A DNA stretch of 35,653 nt from Ruminococcus sp. GTDB lineage: Bacteria > Bacillota > Clostridia > Oscillospirales > Ruminococcaceae. The position numbers were made by a program, and so were the translations under genes. The stretch covers positions 1-35,653 of the forward strand of contig JAKSQT010000019.1 of NCBI GenBank assembly GCA_024403995.1, written 5' to 3'. Below are positions 1-7,208 of the stretch, in pieces (the stretch's first letter is position 1; each line of letters begins with the position of its first letter). The notes under the pieces are model-generated. The model was not told the DNA's origin and searched no databases. It saw only the letters and a program-made list of their open reading frames with translations.

Positions 1-1127
1 CTGAATATGATTACGGCGATGATCATTGCTACTTTTTCGCTCCGTGGATAGGTCCGAAGCCTTTAAATGTCGGAAATGCCATGAAAAATGTTGTGGAAAA
101 TATTTCTTCCCATACTGACAAACTTGAAGTTTTCTACTCCACTCCTGCGGTACAGCTTATTACTGAAAACGGCAGAGTAACAGGCGTTATCGGAAAAGAC
201 AGCAATGGAAAATATATAAGATTCAATGCATCCAAAGCGGTTATCCTCGCATCCGGAGACTATACGAACAACGATGCTATGGTTGCAAGATGGTGTCCAG
301 ATATAAAAGATTTTGACAAAAAGCAGTTCCATAAAACAGGTGACGGACACATCCTTGCCATATCCGCAGGCGCTGTTATGGAAAACACAGGACATACAAA
401 AATGATGCATGACTTTGATTCCGCTCTGATGTTTGAAGAACCGTTTTTATACCTTAATATGCAGGGCGAACGCTTTACAAATGAGTATACAGGTTTTGTC
501 TACATGGGAAATATACTGAGAGATCAGCCTTCATACAAGGGCAGCAATGTAGATGCAAATCATCCTGACGGCTCTAAGGGATGGTACTGCACGATTTATG
601 ACAACAGCTATATGTCTTGGTCGGATGATGATTTTGTTGATGGTAAAGTACCGCCTCAGGTCATGGAGAAATTCATTCCGGGATATGTTGAGAATCCCAA
701 GGGAGTCTTTAAAAACCTCATAGATCTTCACAGAGCCGACACGCTTGAGGAACTGGCTGAAATGCTTGACATTCCGTTTGAAAAAATGAAGGAATCAATT
801 GACAGATACAATGTACTCTGTGAAAAAGGCTGCGATGAAGATTTCGGAAAGCCATCGAAATATCTTCATAAAATCGAAAAAGCACCTTTCTGGGGAGCAA
901 GAAAGCATATACGTGTATCATCAGAGGTGTCAGGCGTTAATGTGAATGAAAACGCTCAGGCTTTGAACTCCGACGGAAAACCGATCGACGGGCTTTACTG
1001 CGTCGGAAATCTCGGCGGAAACTTCTATGGCGGCGCTGACTATCCGTTCCATCAGACAGGTCTTTCACTCGGAAAATGCTACACTTTCGGCATGATCGCT
1101 GCTAAACACGCTCTTGGAAAAATGTAA
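1..1127 (+). CDS. FAD-dependent reductase, fumarate reductase/flavocytochrome c type (5' truncated)
   Basis: The reading frame is open from the window edge (first full codon at base 3) to TAA at 1125-1127, so only the C-terminal part of the protein is present. The sequence resembles FAD_binding_2 flavoproteins (fumarate reductase, urocanate reductase and 3-ketosteroid dehydrogenase relatives). It has a beta-strand followed by ASGDYTNN, as at the end of the FAD-binding half, then a capping/substrate domain. Near the end, GLYCVGNLGGNFYGG and the closing HQTGLSLGKCYTFG are the FAD-contacting C-terminal elements of this family. The first methionine inside the window (base 81) is internal, because upstream codons are in frame and protein-like. 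The FAD dinucleotide-binding GxGxxG and any N-terminal FMN or heme domain lie outside the window. The substrate cannot be told. A MITE-like element and a terminator follow. Confidence 0.8.
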   Translation, partial: EYDYGDDHCYFFAPWIGPKPLNVGNAMKNVVENISSHTDKLEVFYSTPAVQLITENGRVTGVIGKDSNGKYIRFNASKAVILASGDYTNNDAMVARWCPDIKDFDKKQFHKTGDGHILAISAGAVMENTGHTKMMHDFDSALMFEEPFLYLNMQGERFTNEYTGFVYMGNILRDQPSYKGSNVDANHPDGSKGWYCTIYDNSYMSWSDDDFVDGKVPPQVMEKFIPGYVENPKGVFKNLIDLHRADTLEELAEMLDIPFEKMKESIDRYNVLCEKGCDEDFGKPSKYLHKIEKAPFWGARKHIRVSSEVSGVNVNENAQALNSDGKPIDGLYCVGNLGGNFYGGADYPFHQTGLSLGKCYTFGMIAAKHALGKM

Positions 1128-1150
1128 ACACAAATATAACCGGTGAAAGT

Positions 1151-1316
1151 TTAAGGGCACCTCTGAAAATCCCTTCTGAGAAAAAGCAGCTATGTACAGC
1201 ATCTGTTGCGTCAAACCCTTTCGTAGTGCGAAAGTACGCCTTCAAGGGCTTTTCTTGCATCTACTGCACCTATCTGTTTTTTCTTACTCAAAACGGGTTT
1301 TTAGAGGTGCCCTTAA
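1151..1316. mobile_element. MITE-like element with about 30-bp imperfect terminal inverted repeats
   Basis: The left end begins TTAAGGGCACCTCT and the right end finishes AGAGGTGCCCTTAA, a perfect 14-bp terminal inverted repeat. Similarity continues inward (GAAAATCCCTTCTGAG against its imperfect complement at 1283-1302) with about four mismatches. The 166-bp element has no convincing gene; the short frames at 1192-1408 are not protein-like. It sits between the flavoprotein gene and the hairpin that probably terminates it, with the last two bases overlapping that hairpin. The end bases TTAA could include a target duplication. Only one copy is in the window, so mobility is inferred from structure alone. 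Confidence 0.6.
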
Positions 1317-1367
1317 AACAGTACCGTACAAAGCCGACATCCGTGCTTTGTGCAGTGCTGTTTTTTT
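1315..1367 (+). terminator. Intrinsic terminator; member of dispersed hairpin family H1
   Basis: The arms at 1315-1334 and 1343-1362 pair over about 19 positions with one mismatch and two G-U pairs, around a short CGACATCC loop, and are followed by a run of seven T. The arms match the hairpins at 20181-20234 and 29383-29422 (shared core CACAAAG ... GTGCTTTGTG). It probably terminates the flavoprotein transcript. Confidence 0.75.
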
Positions 1368-1368
1368 A

Positions 1369-1387
1369 TATTGCTCTACCAAATAAA
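1369..1387 (+). repeat. Possible solo end of the 158-bp MITE
   Basis: TATTGCTCTACCAAATAAA matches the left end of the MITE at 6259 and 32080 (TATTGCTCCACCAACTAAA) at 17 of 19 positions, including the flanking TA. No partner end is seen nearby, so it would be a remnant or a chance match. Confidence 0.3.
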
Positions 1388-1428
1388 AAATGCCAAAAGA
1401 CAAAGTGACTAAAATTTTACAAACAATG

Positions 1429-1457
1429 TTGATTTCAAACATCATATGTGGTATAAT
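1429..1457 (+). promoter_or_regulatory. Sigma-A-type promoter for the dockerin esterase gene
   Basis: TTGATT at 1429-1434, a 17-base spacer, and TATAAT at 1452-1457, about 80 bases upstream of the start codon. Confidence 0.7.
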
Positions 1458-1536
1458 CTGAATAAGCCCAAAGTATTGAGCGACGAAAAATAATCAATAA
1501 CGGCACTTCTGAAATTATATGAACGGAGATGATCAT

Positions 1537-4278
1537 ATGAAACGATTTCTGGCGCTTGCACTTTCATTGACGGCAATAACGTTTTCTATGCCTGTAAAAA
1601 CAGGCGTGTCGGCTGAAAAACTTGTCTCATACAAGTTTGATTTCGGCGGACTTGGTACTGAAAATGGTTACATAGGTGTATCTGCATCTGACGGATACAG
1701 TTCCTCAAAGGGGTACGGCTTTGCAAAGACCGACGCTGTGGAAAATGTCAAGGCAAACGGAACAGGAGCACTGGCGGATGCAGTACGGTTTAAGTCAGAT
1801 GTTCCGAATCACATATTCAATGCTGACCTGCCGAAAGGTGTCTACAAAATCACGGTTACGACCGGAAATGACCAGTCAACCACTATTTCAGCAGAGGGCA
1901 GATCACAGCTGTATTTCCTGACAGGAAACAATGCAACAGATTCATTTACCATCCCTGTAACAGACGGTCAGCTTAATATATATGCAACCAACGGTGTGGG
2001 AGAAAGCCATTCTTTCAGTACGCTTGAAATTGAGCAGATATCCGCAGATACGGTCACAAAACCAACTATATGGCTGTATGGCGATTCGACTGTCTGCAAT
2101 TATTACAATGTTCCTGACACTAATGCACATGGCTGGGGACAGGCGCTGAGCAAGTATATCGATACCGATAAGTATGATGTGCGGAATATGGCTATCAACG
2201 GTATGAGTGCCGCAAAGCTTGCAGCGCATGACAGTTTTGAAGTGTCGGAATATTACGGAAAATCAGGGGATATCCTCCTTATTTCCATTGGTATCAACGA
2301 TTACAGGGAAAATGAAAAGAATAATAAGGATTCATCAGAATATGAAGCGGCAATGACTGATATGGTCAGACGTGCCAAAGCAAAGGGCATGACAGTTTAT
2401 CTTGTTAAACAACAGGGTATGCTTTATGACCATATAAAATATCCTGTCATTACAAATCAATGGTATGGTGATAAGGTTGAGAAAATTGCAGAATCCGAAA
2501 ACGTCGGCATAATTGATCTGTTTCAGCCTTGGCTGGAATTTTGTCTGGAGAAAACATATTACTGCGTACCTGATTACTATCAGTCGTATGAGGACGGAAG
2601 TGTGAATGAGATTCATCCAAACAAAAAAGGTGCTGATATACTGGCAGAAATGGCGGCTGAACAACTGTTTCCGTCACCGCTTCCGCCTGATGATACCGAT
2701 ACCGGTTTATCTGAAGGATTTGATAATGCTCAGACAGTTGTATACAAAACCGAAGTTTCAGAAGGCCCGATCGCCAATCCTCATAAGGGATTTGTCATGG
2801 AGATAACCGATCCCGCTCAGTTTGAGCCATCATATCGCTATGGTATTGGCGGCGAATATAACAATCACGCATGGGATGTGGTAAAGGTTTGTTATGACGT
2901 GCTTTTCTGGAAGGATCTGAATCCGTCAGAGGGCGTATATAAATGGGATGACATTGACGAAATGCTTGAAGCCTGTGAAAAACACGGCATGACATACGGA
3001 ATAAGAGTCCTGCCGTATTCTACTGGTGCGGGTTCGGATGACAATTATGGAGCAACACATAATTTTGTGCCTCAGTGGGTTTTTGATAAGGGTGCAAAAA
3101 TGGACGTTGCAACATATAAGTACGGCGATCCTTCCGTTAAGATAAAGATACCTGACTGGTCTGACCCTGTCTATATTCAGGCGTACAAGGATTTTATCAC
3201 GGCAATGGCTGAGAGATATGACGGCGATCCCCGTGTGGAATTTGTTGAGATACGTGCATTCGGCAATTTCGGAGAGTGGCATACTTCTCAGTTTATAGGC
3301 AACGAAATGCCGTCAATAGAGCTTCAGAAGGATATGCTCGATCATTTTGCAGCAGTATTTGATACTACAACCCTTTGTGCATTGTCAGATGTAAAGGGAG
3401 AGATCTATGATTATGCACTTTCTATCGGCATTACCAAGCGAAACGACGGTCTGATAATGACACCGAATGAGGAATGGGATCTCCGTCCTGTTTACAGAGC
3501 AAATTATCCGGTTATGGGGGATTATCATAACGAGTATAATTACATGAAAAATATAGCCCCTGATAACTCAGAAAATTATCTGCCGTGGACAGAGACACGT
3601 TTCCGTGAGACTATTGAGATTCCGCATCTGACTATGTTATCTATAGATATGGACAGTACATTCGGATATCAGATATATCGTGAAAATAAGGAGCTGCTTG
3701 ATGAGATGTCGCATCGTCTTGGTTATAATTTTACCGTGACATCGGCAAAGAGAAACGGCAAAAAGCTTTTGGTCACAATAAAAAATACAGGTCTTGCGCC
3801 TGCATTCTTCAATATTGATCTGTGTGCAGAAATAACCGATAAAGACGGAAACAAGCTGAGATCATTCGGCAAGCCCGTCAGAATTGAAAAAGGCACTTTC
3901 CGTGATGATGAAGAAAAGGCATTTCTGTTTGAATATGACGGTAATTTGGATGAAAAATCAATAATCTGCCTTGCTATGTATGATGCTGATAATTCACTCG
4001 CAGAGGGAAAAGATCCGACTGTAAAGTTTGATAACAAGAATACTTTATCTTCAAACCGATTCATGCTTTCTGCGGATGTTCCGGATGGTGATGTGAATGC
4101 TGACGGCGAATTCAATATTGCCGATGCAGTAACTATGCAGAAATGGCTTCTTGCATCAACGGAAGTTACCGTAAAAAACTGGAAAGCCGGTGATCTGTGC
4201 GAGGATAATGTGCTTGATGTATCTGACCTTTGCATTATGAAACGTATGCTTATATATGAAAAAGCTGCGAAGCAATAA
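1537..4278 (+). CDS. Secreted SGNH/GDSL esterase plus glycosidase-like module with type I dockerin
   Basis: This is a cellulosomal-type multimodular enzyme of 913 residues. I start at 1537 because GGAG at 1525-1528 sits 8 bases upstream and the signal peptide then begins MKRFLALALSL; an in-frame ATG at 1519 is the alternative. Modules: signal peptide (about 1-26); N-terminal beta domain of the rhamnogalacturonan acetylesterase kind (30-170); SGNH hydrolase (177-378) with block I GDST (Ser184), the block II glycine in NGMS, block III GIND and His360 in NEIHPN; a beta/alpha-barrel-like module (about 400-740, DUF4832/GH42-like by pattern); a beta domain; and a dockerin (about 855-913) with DVNADGEFNIAD and a weaker second loop DLCEDNVLDVSD. 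The Asp expected three residues before the catalytic His is Asn. It probably deacetylates pectin or hemicellulose outside the cell. The function of the second module is not known. Confidence 0.85.
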   Translation: MKRFLALALSLTAITFSMPVKTGVSAEKLVSYKFDFGGLGTENGYIGVSASDGYSSSKGYGFAKTDAVENVKANGTGALADAVRFKSDVPNHIFNADLPKGVYKITVTTGNDQSTTISAEGRSQLYFLTGNNATDSFTIPVTDGQLNIYATNGVGESHSFSTLEIEQISADTVTKPTIWLYGDSTVCNYYNVPDTNAHGWGQALSKYIDTDKYDVRNMAINGMSAAKLAAHDSFEVSEYYGKSGDILLISIGINDYRENEKNNKDSSEYEAAMTDMVRRAKAKGMTVYLVKQQGMLYDHIKYPVITNQWYGDKVEKIAESENVGIIDLFQPWLEFCLEKTYYCVPDYYQSYEDGSVNEIHPNKKGADILAEMAAEQLFPSPLPPDDTDTGLSEGFDNAQTVVYKTEVSEGPIANPHKGFVMEITDPAQFEPSYRYGIGGEYNNHAWDVVKVCYDVLFWKDLNPSEGVYKWDDIDEMLEACEKHGMTYGIRVLPYSTGAGSDDNYGATHNFVPQWVFDKGAKMDVATYKYGDPSVKIKIPDWSDPVYIQAYKDFITAMAERYDGDPRVEFVEIRAFGNFGEWHTSQFIGNEMPSIELQKDMLDHFAAVFDTTTLCALSDVKGEIYDYALSIGITKRNDGLIMTPNEEWDLRPVYRANYPVMGDYHNEYNYMKNIAPDNSENYLPWTETRFRETIEIPHLTMLSIDMDSTFGYQIYRENKELLDEMSHRLGYNFTVTSAKRNGKKLLVTIKNTGLAPAFFNIDLCAEITDKDGNKLRSFGKPVRIEKGTFRDDEEKAFLFEYDGNLDEKSIICLAMYDADNSLAEGKDPTVKFDNKNTLSSNRFMLSADVPDGDVNADGEFNIADAVTMQKWLLASTEVTVKNWKAGDLCEDNVLDVSDLCIMKRMLIYEKAAKQ

Positions 4279-4404
4279 CGTTGATACCATGTAGAAGTAT
4301 TATACTTATTATTGAGGGAAAACCTTTCCTCAGAAAGGTTTTCCCCGATAAATAGTACCAATTTCTATATGATTATCGGCATTTTTCTGCTCCGCAGCTT
4401 TTTC
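4258..4404. repeat. 147-bp imperfect palindrome covering the 3' end of the esterase gene
   Basis: Outer arms 4258-4274 and 4388-4404 are complementary over 17 bases with one mismatch. Weaker pairing continues inward (for example CATGTAGAA against CATATAGAA on the other strand) to the perfect core hairpin at 4316-4345. The left arm encodes the last codons of the dockerin protein. It may be a decayed foldback element. Confidence 0.5.
4316..4345. terminator. Bidirectional terminator-like hairpin; family H2
   Basis: A perfect 13-bp stem, GGGAAAACCTTTC with loop CTCA, lies between two convergent genes. There is no clean T-run, so termination efficiency is uncertain. The minus strand, including flanking TTTATCGGGG, matches the hairpin at 35499-35535. 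Confidence 0.5.
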
Positions 4405-4416
4405 GTTATTTGATTA

Positions 4417-5562
4417 TCATGTCAGTGAGTTAAACATTTTCAGTGTAATGTCATAGCAGTCGTCATCAGACAGGCAGCCTGTGACTGCTGAAATATAGGT
4501 CTTTCCGTTCTTGCTGAATGCCGAGAGCAGACAGCTTCCGCCGTCATCGGTCGTACCTGTCTTGATACCGATGCATTCGGGAATATAGCGGGCACTTTGA
4601 GCGTTTAAAAGTTGGTTTGTGTTTATCCAATCAGTGTACTGACCTGTCTGGAAAGTAACATATTTATAATGTGTACTTACGATATCGCTGAGCTGCGGGT
4701 CGTTCAGTACATAGTCGGCAAGGCGCATGAGGTCAGAAACTGTGGTGTACTGATTCGCATCGTCCCAGCCGTCGGGATTTGTGAAGTTTGTGTTGTACAT
4801 TCCGATGTTGTATGCAAATTTATTCATAAGATCAACGAAACAGTCTACAGCTTCGGAATCTGACAGATCGGCATCAGGTTCATAAGCTCTTGCAGTTGAG
4901 ACAGCTATCGTGTATGCCGCATCATTTCCGGAAGCTATGAGCATTCCTGCGATAAGGTCATTCATCGTCAGAATGTTTCCCTGAGCAAGATCGGCACGTA
5001 TTGCATCTGAATCGACAAATTTCATTTCAGAACCTACGGTAAAACTGTCCGAAAGTTCAGTGTATTTCAATGCTGTTGCCGCAGTTGCAAGTTTGACAAG
5101 ACCTGCGGGGGCAATGCACATATTTATGCTGTCGGAATACAGGTATGAATCATCATTTCTGCAATAGAATGCAGCAGATTTGCACTGGGGAAGCTTCTCT
5201 TTTGTCAGGCTTGCAGCGATTTCTGTTGTAGTAGTCTGTGTTGTTGTTGCAGCCGTGGAGGCAGTGGTACGTGGCGGAGCAGATGTTGTCTGTACAGCGG
5301 CAGAAGTTGCTGCTGCGGCTATTGCAGCCGTTTGTACAGGTGCGGCAGTGACGGCAGCGGTTGACTGAACGACCGTGTCTGATGCAATGTACGCAGTGGC
5401 AGTTGTCTGGGTCGAGACAGCGGAAGTAGTTGCTGAGAGCGTTGTCGTTGATGTTGTTATTACAGAAACAGGTTTTCGTGGAACACGTTCAACAGTTTTT
5501 CCGCAGGATGTCAGTGATATAAGAACACAGCAGCCTGCAGCAAAAAATTTCCTTATACCCAT
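4417..5562 (-). CDS. Lipoprotein of the D-Ala-D-Ala carboxypeptidase (S11) family, catalytic Ser replaced
   Basis: A 381-residue protein with a lipoprotein signal (LTSC, acylated Cys20), an Ala/Thr-rich flexible linker (about 30-120) and a peptidase S11 domain (about 125-381). The family cleaves the terminal D-Ala of peptidoglycan stem peptides using SxxK, SxN and KTG motifs. SGN (211-213) and KTG (334-336) are present. The SxxK position reads PAGLVK, so the nucleophilic serine is Gly154 (codon GGT) while Lys157 remains. As read, it should be inactive as a carboxypeptidase or beta-lactam target and may bind peptidoglycan instead. The frame is otherwise intact. AAAGGAG lies 7 bases before the ATG, and a near-consensus promoter is at 5606-5634. 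There is no C-terminal membrane helix; anchoring is by lipid. Confidence 0.85.
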   Translation of the reverse strand: MGIRKFFAAGCCVLISLTSCGKTVERVPRKPVSVITTSTTTLSATTSAVSTQTTATAYIASDTVVQSTAAVTAAPVQTAAIAAAATSAAVQTTSAPPRTTASTAATTTQTTTTEIAASLTKEKLPQCKSAAFYCRNDDSYLYSDSINMCIAPAGLVKLATAATALKYTELSDSFTVGSEMKFVDSDAIRADLAQGNILTMNDLIAGMLIASGNDAAYTIAVSTARAYEPDADLSDSEAVDCFVDLMNKFAYNIGMYNTNFTNPDGWDDANQYTTVSDLMRLADYVLNDPQLSDIVSTHYKYVTFQTGQYTDWINTNQLLNAQSARYIPECIGIKTGTTDDGGSCLLSAFSKNGKTYISAVTGCLSDDDCYDITLKMFNSLT

Positions 5563-5605
5563 GTAGAGACTCCTTTCGTTCTGAAATCTTCCTCTCTTGA
5601 TGTAT

Positions 5606-5634
5606 ATTATATCACTTTACTGCGTATATGTCAA
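5606..5634 (-). promoter_or_regulatory. Consensus sigma-A promoter for the S11-like gene
   Basis: On the minus strand, TTGACA (5629-5634), a 17-base spacer and TATAAT (5606-5611) match consensus perfectly, about 45 bases from the start codon. Confidence 0.85.
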
Positions 5635-5659
5635 TAACAACGGTTGAAATTGCACAATT

Positions 5660-5695
5660 AAGGCAGCACTGCATGAAGATAATGCGGTGCTGCCT
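5660..5695 (-). terminator. Terminator hairpin, short member of family H1
   Basis: Arms AAGGCAGCACTGCAT (5660-5674) and ATGCGGTGCTGCCTT (5681-5695) pair over 15 positions with one G-U pair. It lies just 3' of the 5719-6231 gene. The outer arm is identical to that of the hairpin at 20181, but the inner CAAAG segment is absent. Confidence 0.65.
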
Positions 5696-5718
5696 TCATC
5701 GATATCTGCTTTTGATGT

Positions 5719-6231
5719 TTATTCTTTACAAACGAGGTTGAGTGTGAAAGTTCCCATGCTATAGTATGTTTCGGGTTCATAGAAAAACACTTTTACGGCG
5801 ATTTTCTGACCAGCCGAAAGCGGCGAATCGGTGTGGACGGTCTGTATATAGGAGTCCGTTTTTATAACGCCGCTTGTACCGAGCAGATTTCCGTTTTCGT
5901 CATGTATTTCCGCTCTCATCCATGCAGGATTGACTGCGAGATTTGTCAGCCACAGGGAAGCACCGTCATCTGTTGCCTCGGGTTCTCCGCAGAGCTTGAA
6001 AGAAAAGTCAGCCATATTCAGAACCTGAAATGTCTCATCATTGACATTCTGCGGTTCGCCGCTGACGGCATCATCATCAAATTCAGGTGCGGAAAACGGG
6101 GCGATAACGACCGATTTTTCATGTGACTTTGGTTTGTTGTGCTGTTTTGCAGTCAATATGCCGAGCATGATGACCATTATGCCGAAAATTGCCGTCATTA
6201 CAGCAAGAATATTTTTTTCACGTTTGCTCAT
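5719..6231 (-). CDS. Small membrane-anchored protein with extracellular beta domain
   Basis: A 170-residue protein with an N-terminal membrane helix (about 8-27), a charged linker, and an outside domain (about 66-168) with alternating strands. The pattern LAVNPAWMRAEI, then DENGNLLGTSG, then LSAGQKIAVKVFFYEP resembles the C-terminal domain of the protein at 7209-8075. The frame is open further upstream to 6399, but those codons lie in the inserted MITE; GGAG seven bases before ATG at 6231 fixes the start. The nearest upstream gene (6495-7151) is separated by a hairpin and the MITE, so transcription may start in or next to the MITE. Function is unknown; context suggests a part of the surface locus to its right. 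Confidence 0.75.
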   Translation of the reverse strand: MSKREKNILAVMTAIFGIMVIMLGILTAKQHNKPKSHEKSVVIAPFSAPEFDDDAVSGEPQNVNDETFQVLNMADFSFKLCGEPEATDDGASLWLTNLAVNPAWMRAEIHDENGNLLGTSGVIKTDSYIQTVHTDSPLSAGQKIAVKVFFYEPETYYSMGTFTLNLVCKE

Positions 6232-6258
6232 TATATTTCTCCGATTGTTAAAGTGTAT

Positions 6259-6420
6259 TATTGCTCCACCAACTAAATCTTGAATTTTTCTGCTTGTCCT
6301 GAAGAAGAAATTCTGCGTCAGAAAACCTTGAAATACGTTAGTATTCCTGCGGCTTTCTTCCTTGACTTTCTCCTTCATTACTTCGCATAAAATATTCAAG
6401 ACTTAATTGGCGGAGCAATA
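6259..6420. mobile_element. 158-bp MITE, copy 1, flanked by TA
   Basis: Element 6261-6418 starts TTGCTCCACCAACTAAA and ends TTAATTGGCGGAGCAA, which are inverted complements with a few mismatches extending about 28 bp. A TA dinucleotide on each side (6259-6260 and 6419-6420) looks like the target duplication of Tc1/mariner or IS630-type transposases. The copy at 32082-32239 is identical except at one base. No transposase is encoded. Read on the minus strand it has a chance frame that extends the 5719 gene. Its inner end is 28 bases from that gene's start codon. Confidence 0.9.
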
Positions 6421-6429
6421 TCAGTATAA

Positions 6430-6459
6430 TACGGCGGTGTCAGAAACAACACCGCCGTA
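6430..6459 (-). terminator. Hairpin terminator after the 218-residue secreted protein gene
   Basis: Perfect 11-bp GC-rich stem (6430-6440 with 6449-6459) and 8-base loop, about 35 bases 3' of the stop codon of the 6495-7151 gene. The following T content on the minus strand is modest. The MITE lies directly beyond it. Confidence 0.6.
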
Positions 6460-6494
6460 ATAATATTCAAGGGGTTATGCGTTTAAATGCTAAC

Positions 6495-7151
6495 TTATGT
6501 GGTTCCGTTGCTGATTGGAGCATTAGATGTACCATTACCATCAGGTGTAATTTTTACAGTAATTTTGCCAAGTGTGAAATCCTCAGTTGTAGTTACGTCG
6601 CCGGCTGTTACGGTAACATCTATTGTATTAGATGGAACGTCATCGTCTGCAGCGCCGATAGGGCAGGCATTTATAGATGTTTCATCATAATTATCTAATG
6701 TTGCAGTAAAGCCGTTAAGTTCTACTGTATTTGAAGTACCAAATGCTGCACTTGACTTGACAGCCCAGTTTGAGTGGTTTTTAACAGTGATCGAACCTGT
6801 ATTCTTATCATTTGCCCAACCTCCGTCGGATGTATAGGTATGATTGTCAGGATCCCAAGTACCGCCGTTATATGTAAATGTAAGATCAGTCCATGTTACA
6901 TCAACTTTATAAACTGCTCCGGCTTTATTATAAGCATCCGGGTATGAGTTGTTGTTGATCTTAATATATACATCACCAGTAGATGTTGCACCATTGGTTA
7001 TATCAAAGGTTGCTGGATCTTCATCGCTTCTGTACGTATCTGTTCCAGCTGCACGACCATCAGCAAAAGCCGAGGAAACAGGGATAGCAAACATAAGAGC
7101 GGCGGTTGTAATAGCGGTTAAAGTTTTAAATAAATTAGTTTTTTTCATCAT
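6495..7151 (-). CDS. Secreted beta-sandwich surface protein sharing a WDP module with the 1771-residue protein
   Basis: A 218-residue exported protein with signal peptide MMKKTNLFKTLTAITTAALM and cleavage near SSAFA. The mature part has a module with KVDVTWTDLTFTY, then TWDPDNHTY, then GSITVKNHS, which matches the C-terminal module of the protein at 8263-13578 (VNVTVDWSSLVF, TWDPEQHFY, GTITVTNGS). A second half with TVTAGDVTTTEDFTLGKITV closes the protein. There is no LPXTG, dockerin or membrane anchor. I chose ATG at 7151 because AAAGGA is 8 bases upstream; an ATG at 7160 would touch the ribosome site. It lies 57 bases after the 7209 gene and is probably co-transcribed. It may be the soluble partner of the anchored proteins; function unknown. 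Confidence 0.75.
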   Translation of the reverse strand: MMKKTNLFKTLTAITTAALMFAIPVSSAFADGRAAGTDTYRSDEDPATFDITNGATSTGDVYIKINNNSYPDAYNKAGAVYKVDVTWTDLTFTYNGGTWDPDNHTYTSDGGWANDKNTGSITVKNHSNWAVKSSAAFGTSNTVELNGFTATLDNYDETSINACPIGAADDDVPSNTIDVTVTAGDVTTTEDFTLGKITVKITPDGNGTSNAPISNGTT

Positions 7152-7208
7152 AACAGTCATCCTTTCGTTATAAATATCAAATCTTTCGGTTAATGAAAGA
7201 AATTCGGC

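Noticed and set aside
3723-4361. 212-codon minus-strand frame opposite the esterase gene end
   Set aside because: It lies antisense to the well-supported dockerin coding frame, has no ribosome site, and its composition (Ser/Phe-rich) is typical of a reverse-frame shadow.
6232-6399. N-terminal extension of the 5719 protein
   Set aside because: The codons are MITE sequence shared with 32082-32239, and a good ribosome site selects ATG 6231.
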